DNA from: Deltaproteobacteria bacterium | GTDB taxonomy: Bacteria > Desulfobacterota > Binatia > DP-6 | Direction: 5' to 3' | Assembly: GCA_005879245.1 (NCBI GenBank) | Contig: VBLA01000027.1 | Coordinates: 1-6,738 of the forward strand | DNA length: 6,738 nucleotides | Shown here: positions 1 to 4,871 of the stretch, piece after piece | Layout of the letters: each line of letters opens with the position of its first letter | How positions within the stretch are numbered: the stretch's first letter is position 1 | Made by a program: the position numbers and the translations under genes | Notes under the pieces: model-generated | Seen by the model: the letters and a program-made list of their open reading frames with translations, nothing else | Told to the model about the DNA's origin: nothing | Database searches by the model: none

Positions 1-38
1 AGAACGAGAGACTTCAACGCGGCCGCTTCTGGCTCAGG

Positions 39-596
39 ATGAGCATCTGCTGCTTCCTGGCCAGCACGATGGTCGCCGGCACAACGGCCTACTGGCAATC
101 ACGACGGCTGGGAAGCATGTGGCACGAGCTCCGCGAGGCGCGGAAGAGTGCGCTCCGGTCGAGCGTCGCGCTCACGGCCCTGGCACGCAGCCATGATGAC
201 ATCCTGGCCGCTACCGAGCAGGCGCCCTCGGTGGGCACCAAGTCGTGGGGCCGGCGCTTCACGGTCACGAAGTACCTGCCGCACGACCCGAAGTATGGAA
301 AGTTCAACACGGGCCTCACGGCGACCCTCACCAAGGCCGACCCGAAGGCCCGCATCGTTGCCGTCGACCCGAAGCTCATCCCCTACGGGTCGTGGGTGTG
401 GGTCGAGGACCTCGGCTGGTTCCACGCCGAGGACTGCGGTTCGGCCATCAAGGGGTTCCGCCTGGATCTGCTCACCGCAACCGAGGAGGACGCGGTGGCC
501 TTCGGCAAGCAGAATCGCTTCGCGATCGTCGTCCCGCAGGGCGACGGCCGCGGGAGCTCAGTCAGCTATGGCGAGGGTGGGCCCCGCCTGGGGTAG
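39..596 (+). CDS. 3D-domain protein, membrane-anchored or secreted (5' end uncertain)
   Basis: Residues about 73-166 form a 3D (Asp-Asp-Asp) domain, the double-psi beta-barrel shared with MltA-type lytic transglycosylases and YocH/Rpf-like cell-wall proteins. The three defining aspartates are visible: D110 in VAVDPKLIPYGS, D132 in AEDCGSAIKG and D143 in FRLDL. In this family the domain acts on peptidoglycan outside the cytoplasm, so a murein-cleaving or remodelling role is inferred. Residues 1-19 are hydrophobic (signal peptide or anchor), followed by a charged, probably helical linker and a Gly/Ser-rich tail after about residue 168. No LysM, G5 or SH3 partner domain is present. The frame stays open to the left edge of the window, no Shine-Dalgarno stands before the ATG at 39, and the upstream codons are Arg-rich, as before a signal anchor. 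The true start may therefore lie outside the window. Other in-frame ATGs are at 69 and 117. Domain call is firm; substrate is unknown. Confidence 0.85.
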   Translation: MSICCFLASTMVAGTTAYWQSRRLGSMWHELREARKSALRSSVALTALARSHDDILAATEQAPSVGTKSWGRRFTVTKYLPHDPKYGKFNTGLTATLTKADPKARIVAVDPKLIPYGSWVWVEDLGWFHAEDCGSAIKGFRLDLLTATEEDAVAFGKQNRFAIVVPQGDGRGSSVSYGEGGPRLG

Positions 597-635
597 GCTC
601 ACTCGGGTAACGCCCACTCGGGTAGAAGCTCACTC
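591..635. repeat. Triple imperfect tandem repeat GGGTA-N4..6-CACTC over two stop codons
   Basis: Three adjoining units of 14, 15 and 16 bases lie at 591-604, 605-619 and 620-635. Each begins GGGTA and ends CACTC, with a variable middle of 4, 5 and 6 bases. The first unit contains the TAG stop of the 3D-domain gene (594-596). The third contains the TGA stop, on the minus strand, of the converging repeat-protein remnant (630-632). The repeat is direct, so it is not a hairpin terminator. It may have arisen by slippage. Confidence 0.6.
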
Positions 636-890
636 CGCGAGGAAGATGCCGCGGCGGTTCCGCGGCGAAGCGCTGGCCTTGATCCGCCCCCGGAAGGTCA
701 CCTTCCCGCTGGGGCTCATGGCGGGCGGGTCCGTGAGCTTCCTGAAGACCGCGGTCGGACTCGGGGGCGGAACGGGGTCGCCGGTGAGCGCCACGGTCTC
801 GATGTTCCCCCCGCTACGCCGGATGTAGACGCCACTCCCGTGGAAGCTGGAGCTCCCCACCCGGGAGCTGAAGGCGAGCTCGGGTCCGTC
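630..890 (-). pseudogene. Remnant of an extracellular NxxGxxxAF-type tandem-repeat protein
   Basis: Read on the minus strand, the frame resembles about one and a half units of the repeat found in long secreted 'NxxGxxxAF-containing' proteins. The visible pieces in order are DGPELAFSSRV, GSGVYIRR, ETVALTGDPVPPP, the PPAMSPSGKVTFRGRI segment and a final GIFLAE, followed at once by TGA at 630-632. Full-length relatives are hundreds of residues long, with many units and usually a signal peptide and a C-terminal anchor. Here only about 87 residues are recognisable. A GTG at 858-860 could start a 76-residue protein, but the repeat-like sequence continues in frame upstream to about 890 without a start codon. 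An in-frame stop lies at 927-929. That argues for an amputated gene rather than a small gene. It converges on the 3D-domain gene with 33 bases between stops. A short expressed protein cannot be excluded. Confidence 0.6.
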
Positions 891-923
891 TTGTCGTTGA
901 GCGCTACTCCCGCTTCTCGACCC

Positions 924-953
924 TTGTCAAGGTCTTTTCTTGCAGCATATGCC
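924..953 (+). promoter_or_regulatory. Possible weak promoter for the dienoyl-CoA isomerase gene
   Basis: TTGTCA at 924-929 matches the -35 consensus at five of six positions. It is followed after 18 bases by TATGCC at 948-953, which matches the -10 consensus at only three positions. The -35 lies inside a perfect 11-base inverted repeat, CCTTG-T-CAAGG (922-932), which could be a protein-binding site. Transcription would begin near 960, giving a leader of about 20 bases with the Shine-Dalgarno in it. Judged from consensus match only. Confidence 0.3.
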
Positions 954-970
954 CTGCAGGCCGAGTCCCC

Positions 971-977
971 AAGGAGG
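971..977 (+). promoter_or_regulatory. Ribosome binding site fixing the isomerase start
   Basis: AAGGAGG is a near-perfect Shine-Dalgarno four bases before the ATG at 982. It decides in favour of 982 over the in-frame ATGs at 940 and 949, whose extra residues (MQHMPCRPSPQGGI) do not resemble any crotonase N-terminus. Confidence 0.85.
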
Positions 978-981
978 AATC

Positions 982-1803
982 ATGGTCACCGCATCGCGCG
1001 TCCTGTCGGTCGAACAGAGCGGACACGTCGCGATTCTCTGGCTCGACAACCCCGAGCGTCGGAATGCCCTCGGGCCCGAGTTCTGGGAAGACCTGCCCGC
1101 CCTCATGCGCCAGCTCTCGGACGATTCCGCGGTCCGCGCCATCGTCATCGCGGCGAAAGGGCCGCACTTCACGGTGGGCCTCGATCTGAAGGCCTTCGGC
1201 GGCACGCTCGGCGGCGGGGAAGGCTCTTCGGAAGCCGCCCGTCGGACGCGTCTCCTCGGCAACATCAAGCGCCTGCAGGCCTCGATCACCGCGGTGGCCG
1301 ACTGTCCGAAGCCGGTCCTGGCGGCCGTCCAGGGATACTGTCTCGGGGGCGGCGTCGACCTGATCACCGCGTGCGACATCCGCCTCGCATCGGCGGACGC
1401 GGTGTTCTCCATTCGCGAGACGAAGATCGCGCTCGTCGCCGACGTCGGTACGCTCCAGCGCCTGCCGGCGATCGTCGGCGAGGGGCACGTGGCCGAGCTC
1501 GCCTTCACCGGCAAGGACATCACCGCCGCGCGCGCTCGGGAGATCGGCCTCGTGAACGACGTCCTCCCCGATCCCACGGCCCTCGCCGCCGCGACGCGCG
1601 AGCTGGCCGGCGAGATCGCCGCCAACTCGCCGCTCGCCGTACAGGGCACCAAGGCGGTCCTGCGCGCCTGCAAGGGGCGCTCGATCGCCGAGGGTCTCGA
1701 CTACGTCGCCGTCTGGAACGCCGCGTTCGTCCAGTCGAACGACCTCGGTGAGGCGATGACCGCGTTCGCGGAGAAACGGGCGCCGCGCTTCACCGGCACC
1801 TGA
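982..1803 (+). CDS. Enoyl-CoA hydratase/isomerase family protein, ECH1-like delta(3,5)-delta(2,4)-dienoyl-CoA isomerase
   Basis: A 273-residue crotonase-fold enzyme. Acyl-CoA and oxyanion-hole elements are at HFTVGLDLKAF (62-72) and GYCLGGGVD (118-126). The segment at about 121-162 closely follows mammalian ECH1, including ADVGTLQRLP. The three acidic residues are D126, E146 and D154, spaced 20 and 8, the same spacing as D176/E196/D204 of rat ECH1. ECH1 moves the double bonds of 3,5-dienoyl-CoA to the 2,4 positions so that odd-position unsaturated fatty acids can be beta-oxidised; ordinary hydratases carry Glu/Glu instead. The C-terminal helices (for example NSPLAVQGTKAVL and GLDYVAVWNAAF) also match ECH1. 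A cytoplasmic enzyme is expected. It stands alone on the + strand, converging on the P450 operon with three bases between stop codons. The family call is firm; the dienoyl-CoA isomerase call is well supported by the triad but not proven. A substrate other than a fatty acyl-CoA is possible. Confidence 0.9.
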   Translation: MVTASRVLSVEQSGHVAILWLDNPERRNALGPEFWEDLPALMRQLSDDSAVRAIVIAAKGPHFTVGLDLKAFGGTLGGGEGSSEAARRTRLLGNIKRLQASITAVADCPKPVLAAVQGYCLGGGVDLITACDIRLASADAVFSIRETKIALVADVGTLQRLPAIVGEGHVAELAFTGKDITAARAREIGLVNDVLPDPTALAAATRELAGEIAANSPLAVQGTKAVLRACKGRSIAEGLDYVAVWNAAFVQSNDLGEAMTAFAEKRAPRFTGT

Positions 1804-1806
1804 GGA

Positions 1807-2775
1807 TCATCGACTCCACGCCGACGTGATCAGCCCCGGTACCGCGGCAAGACCGCGACGGGGCCGGAATGCCGCCGACGCCTCGCTCAGCTGACGATCT
1901 TCCTCATCGGAGAGGTCGAGGTCGGCCGCGGCGGCGTTCGCCTCCAGCTGCGCCACGCTGCTCGCACCCGGGATGGCAACGACGTTGGGCCGTCGAATCA
2001 CCCAGGCGAGCGCCACCTGGGCCGGGGTCGCCCGGTGCCTGGCAGCGACGTCGCGGAGGGCCCCGAGCAGCGCCGCGCCCGCCGCGAGATTCTCCGCGAG
2101 GAAGAGCGCGTTCCAGCGCCGTACCAGGCCCGGTGGTGGATGACTCGCGTCGTAACGCGCGGAGAGGAAGCCTTGCGCGAGCGGGCTGTAGGCGATGATC
2201 AGCCGCCCGGCCTGCGCCGCGTGGGGGAGCAGGTTCCGCTCCGGGCGGCGCGCGACCAGGTTGTACTCGACCTGATTCGCCAGCACGGGCCCGCCGAGCG
2301 CCTCTTCCGCCGCCTGCCACTGGGGGAGCGAGAAGTTGCTGACACCGACCTGCCGCACGAGCCCCCGGCGCTGGACCCGGCGCATTCCCTCCATGGTCGT
2401 GGCGATGGGCACGACCGGGTTCGCCCAGTGCACCTGGTACAGATCGATCGCCTCGACGCCGAGGCGCGCCGCGCTCGCCCGAGCCCGCTGCTCGACCACG
2501 GGGGCGACCGGGAAGATCGGGAAGATCTTCGTTGCCAGGAAGGCGTCGCCCCGGCGGCGGCCGAGCGCGGCGCCGAGGATCCGCTCCGAACGGCCGAAGC
2601 CGTACGCCTCGGCCGTGTCGATGAGGTTGATCCCGAGATCGAGGGCGCGCGCCACGATCGCCGCCGCCTCGCCGCTCGCGTACGTCGCCCCGTAGCCCCA
2701 CTCCCAAGATCCGAATTGCCAGGTGCCGAGCCCGATCGCCGATAGCCGGATGCCATTCAGCTGGACGTATCGCAT
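1807..2775 (-). CDS. Aldo/keto reductase, NADPH-dependent
   Basis: A 322-residue (beta/alpha)8-barrel oxidoreductase of normal family length. The catalytic tetrad is complete: D53 and Y58 in IDTAEAYG, K83 in ATK, and H116 in YQVHW. Cofactor-binding signatures follow in the expected order: VSNFS (145-149), Q168, YSPLAQG (196-202) and IPGASSVAQLEAN (268-280), which binds the adenosine phosphate of NADPH in this superfamily. The family reduces aldehydes and ketones to alcohols, or the reverse, in the cytoplasm; the substrate cannot be read from the sequence. It is the last gene of the TetR-P450-reductase run, starting 13 bases after the P450 stop with only a weak Shine-Dalgarno, consistent with translation from a shared transcript. 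Acting on the P450 product (an alcohol or carbonyl) is an inference from gene order. There is no room for a terminator before the converging isomerase gene. Confidence 0.93.
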   Translation of the reverse strand: MRYVQLNGIRLSAIGLGTWQFGSWEWGYGATYASGEAAAIVARALDLGINLIDTAEAYGFGRSERILGAALGRRRGDAFLATKIFPIFPVAPVVEQRARASAARLGVEAIDLYQVHWANPVVPIATTMEGMRRVQRRGLVRQVGVSNFSLPQWQAAEEALGGPVLANQVEYNLVARRPERNLLPHAAQAGRLIIAYSPLAQGFLSARYDASHPPPGLVRRWNALFLAENLAAGAALLGALRDVAARHRATPAQVALAWVIRRPNVVAIPGASSVAQLEANAAAADLDLSDEEDRQLSEASAAFRPRRGLAAVPGLITSAWSR

Positions 2776-2788
2776 CGGCCGGTACCGC

Positions 2789-4132
2789 CTACGCCGCCCG
2801 CGGCGCGGCGATCACTGGCATCCCCCGCGAGGGTGCCAGGGTGATACTGCGCCGCACGAGCTTCATCCGATAGCCCGGCGCGAGTCGCAGCTCGAGCCGG
2901 AGGAGAACCTGCGCGAGCACGACCTTCATCTCGTAGAGGGCGAAAGCCATGCCGATGCAGCGCCGCACCCCGCCGCCGAAGGGGAGAAATTCGTAGGGGC
3001 TCGGGCGCGTGCCGAGGAAGCGCGTGGGATCGAAGCGCTCCGGATCCGGCCAGAGGTCCGGCCGCCGGTGCACGAGGTAGATGCAGGGTCCGACCGCGAT
3101 CCCCGCGGGCAGCTCCTGGCCGCCGATCCGCATCGGCCGCTCGAGGCGGCGACCGACCTCCGAGAGGACCGGGCTCAGCCTGAGCGTCTCCTTCACGGTG
3201 GCATCCAGGTAGGTGAGCTTGCCGATGTGCGTCGGCGAGAGCGGCCCGGCGCCGACGACGAGCCCGAGCTCCTCCCGGAGCGCCGCGAGGATGTCCGGAT
3301 CCGCGAGCACGTGGTGGAAGGCCCAGGCGAGTGCGGTCGCCGTCGTCTCGTGCCCGGCGACGAGGAGCGTCATCATCTCGTCGCGGAGCTCCTCGTCGCT
3401 CATCGGCGCGCCGTCCTCGTCGCGCGCGGCGACGAGGAGGGAGAGGACGTCGGCACGCTCTGGGGCGGCAGCTGCCCGTCGCTGGGCGATCGCGGCGAAG
3501 AGCAGCGTGTCGATCTCCCGCCTGATCCGGAGCAGGCGGCCCCAGGGACTGAGCGCTCCGAGATCGACCTGCAGTCGCGGCCAGAGCCAGAGGGGATTCG
3601 TCCCGAGCCCGATCCACCGCCGGAGGAGATCCCGGAGCCGGCCGAGCTCCTCCCCCTCGAGGCCGAAGACCGTGCGGAGGATCACGTCGAGCGTGATCGC
3701 CTGCATCTCGGGTTGGATGGCGAGCGGACGTCCGAGCGGCCAGCGCTCGATCGCGCGATCCGTGATGGTCCGCATCGCGTCCCCGTAGGCGAGCATCCGC
3801 TCGCCGTGGAACGGCGGCAGCATGAGACGCCGCTCGCGGGCATGACGGGCGCCGTCGAGGAAGAGGAGCGAGTTCGGACCGAGGAGCGGCCGCAGGACCA
3901 CGTTCGCCGCCCCGGCGCGGAGGTCCTCCTCGTCGCCGGTGAAGATCTCGCGCACCGCGTCGGGCGCCGTGAACATGACAACCGGGACGCCGACCGGCAG
4001 GCGAAGCGTGAAGCAGTCCCCGTAGCGGTGCGCGCACTCCTCGAAGAAGCTCGCGGCCCGAAAGGCGAAGCGGAGACCTTGATGGATCGGATGCAGCGTG
4101 GGGCCAGGGGGGAGGGAGGCGGTCGTCGTCAT
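2789..4132 (-). CDS. Cytochrome P450, CYP110-like soluble bacterial type
   Basis: A 447-residue haem-thiolate monooxygenase with every core motif: proline-rich start (PPGP, 8-11), C-helix region GARHARERRLMLPPF (94-108), I-helix AGHETT (259-264) for oxygen activation, ExxR as E315-R318 (KETLRL), a PERF-type segment WPDPERFDPTRF (361-372), and haem loop FGGGVRRCIG (385-394) with C392 as the iron ligand. The N-terminus has no membrane anchor, so a soluble enzyme is expected. The sequence style (CYP4/CYP102-like haem loop, GxxHxxxRR in the C-helix) resembles the CYP110 group, whose studied members oxidise fatty acids, alkanes or terpenes; the substrate here is unknown. No ferredoxin or reductase gene is in the window, so redox partners must come from elsewhere. 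Start: an upstream in-frame TTG at 4153 would overlap the TetR stop, but the ATG at 4132 has a perfect ribosome binding site and is preferred. It lies 17 bases after the TetR gene in the same operon. Confidence 0.95.
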   Translation of the reverse strand: MTTTASLPPGPTLHPIHQGLRFAFRAASFFEECAHRYGDCFTLRLPVGVPVVMFTAPDAVREIFTGDEEDLRAGAANVVLRPLLGPNSLLFLDGARHARERRLMLPPFHGERMLAYGDAMRTITDRAIERWPLGRPLAIQPEMQAITLDVILRTVFGLEGEELGRLRDLLRRWIGLGTNPLWLWPRLQVDLGALSPWGRLLRIRREIDTLLFAAIAQRRAAAAPERADVLSLLVAARDEDGAPMSDEELRDEMMTLLVAGHETTATALAWAFHHVLADPDILAALREELGLVVGAGPLSPTHIGKLTYLDATVKETLRLSPVLSEVGRRLERPMRIGGQELPAGIAVGPCIYLVHRRPDLWPDPERFDPTRFLGTRPSPYEFLPFGGGVRRCIGMAFALYEMKVVLAQVLLRLELRLAPGYRMKLVRRSITLAPSRGMPVIAAPRAA

Positions 4133-4138
4133 CGGACT

Positions 4139-4146
4139 CCTCCTTT
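4139..4146 (-). promoter_or_regulatory. Ribosome binding site fixing the P450 start
   Basis: On the minus strand AAAGGAGG lies six bases before the ATG at 4132. The alternative TTG at 4153 lies upstream of this site, inside the end of the TetR gene, so the site would fall within the coding sequence if TTG were used. Confidence 0.85.
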
Positions 4147-4149
4147 CGA

Positions 4150-4779
4150 TCAATCGGACACCTTGAAGATGGCGCGCGCCATCCGCCTCAGCTCCGCGCG
4201 CAGCCGTTCGCGCGCCGGACGCGACGTGAAGACGCTCCCGCCGAGGAAATCCTCCTGTCCGTCGACGTCGGCGATGGCGGCGATGAACGCACTCGCCACG
4301 ACGTGAATCGCCGCGGGCGCGTCGATCTCCGCGCCCGGGAGCAGGTCGCGGAAGGTGCCGACGCCGAGCTCCGAGAGCTCGCGGAACACCTGGCGGATGC
4401 TGAGGAGGTGGAGCTCCTGGCGCTCGAGCGCCATGCGGTACGCGAGCCGCGTCGTGTTCGGGTTGGCGATCAGCATCACGAAGAAGGCGTCGGTCAGATT
4501 GTCGAGCGTCTCGCCCGGCGTCCGGCCGGGCACGAGGTTTCGCATGAGGGTGTCTCGCGTGCGCTCCCCGAGCCGCTTGAAAACCGCCTCCCAGAGCTGC
4601 CGCTTGCTCCCCCAGTGATAGTGGAGCGCCCCGAAGGGCACGCCTGCCCGGCGCGCGATCTCGCGGGTCGCCGCGCCCGCATACCCTCCCTCCGCGAAGA
4701 CCTCCTCGGCGGCATCGAGAAGACGGGCGGGCGTACCGTGGGGGTCGTCACGGGCCTTGTCCAGTACCTCCTGGCGCAT
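4150..4779 (-). CDS. TetR/AcrR-family transcriptional regulator
   Basis: A 209-residue one-component repressor. The N-terminal DNA-binding domain spans about residues 15-63, with helix-turn-helix TREIARRAGVPFGALHYHW (38-56) followed by the usual K-L-W segment (SKRQLWEAVF). The rest is an all-helical ligand-binding and dimerisation domain without a recognisable subfamily signature. It is the first gene of a three-gene run with the P450 and reductase, so it probably controls its own operon, responding to a P450 substrate or related hydrophobic molecule (inference). Start choice is uncertain. The frame is open further upstream, with an ATG at 4833 (GGAGG 11 bases before it) and a GTG at 4863. 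I prefer the ATG at 4779 because the extra 18-28 residues are unlike the family and because a consensus promoter with a palindrome lies in that stretch. With this start the leader would be only about 10 bases, with no clear ribosome binding site. Confidence 0.88.
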   Translation of the reverse strand: MRQEVLDKARDDPHGTPARLLDAAEEVFAEGGYAGAATREIARRAGVPFGALHYHWGSKRQLWEAVFKRLGERTRDTLMRNLVPGRTPGETLDNLTDAFFVMLIANPNTTRLAYRMALERQELHLLSIRQVFRELSELGVGTFRDLLPGAEIDAPAAIHVVASAFIAAIADVDGQEDFLGGSVFTSRPARERLRAELRRMARAIFKVSD

Positions 4780-4793
4780 GGGTCGATCGCCCA

Positions 4794-4805
4794 GGTCATA
4801 TGACC
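4794..4805. promoter_or_regulatory. Candidate TetR operator, 12-base palindrome
   Basis: GGTCATATGACC is a perfect 12-base inverted repeat that covers the predicted -10 box of the regulator's own promoter and lies in the divergent region facing the GH15 gene. TetR dimers bind palindromes of this kind close to their own genes. Assignment to this regulator is by position only. Confidence 0.5.
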
Positions 4806-4823
4806 AAGCCCCTGACGTGTCAA
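4795..4823 (-). promoter_or_regulatory. Predicted sigma70-type promoter of the TetR-P450-reductase operon
   Basis: On the minus strand, TTGACA (4823-4818) is a perfect -35 box. After exactly 17 bases comes TATGAC (4800-4795), which matches the -10 consensus at four of six positions. Transcription would start near 4788, about 10 bases before the preferred TetR ATG. The -10 lies within a perfect palindrome, the arrangement expected where a repressor blocks RNA polymerase. If translation starts at 4833 instead, this promoter would be inside the gene and the match fortuitous. Confidence 0.55.
4813..4822. promoter_or_regulatory. Second inverted repeat on the -35 box
   Basis: TGAC-GT-GTCA is an inverted repeat of four-base arms overlapping the predicted -35 box. 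It shares the TGAC/GTCA half-site letters of the palindrome at 4794-4805, and the two centres are 18 bases apart, nearly two helical turns. It could be a second binding site for the same regulator, but the arms are short. Confidence 0.3.
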
Positions 4824-4871
4824 CTCCCCTCATTGACGATCCAGCCTCCGCGAGCCTAAGCACTCTTCGCC

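Noticed and set aside
840..1751. Long Arg-rich open frame on the + strand overlapping the isomerase gene
   Set aside because: Out-of-frame shadow of the isomerase; Arg/Pro/His-rich with no family resemblance.
1805..1831. GATCA / TGATC inverted repeat at the convergent gene ends as a terminator
   Set aside because: The arms are five bases with a mismatched, bulged continuation and no T-run on either strand; it lies mostly inside the reductase coding sequence.
2723..4306. A 527-codon open frame on the + strand opposite the P450 and reductase genes
   Set aside because: Its translation is a charged, low-complexity Glu/Arg/Pro-rich product typical of antisense frames in GC-rich DNA, whereas the minus strand carries full P450 motifs.
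4833..4862. TTGACG at 4833-4838 as the -35 of a GH15 promoter
   Set aside because: No acceptable -10 box lies 16-18 bases downstream; the best candidates match only one or two consensus positions.
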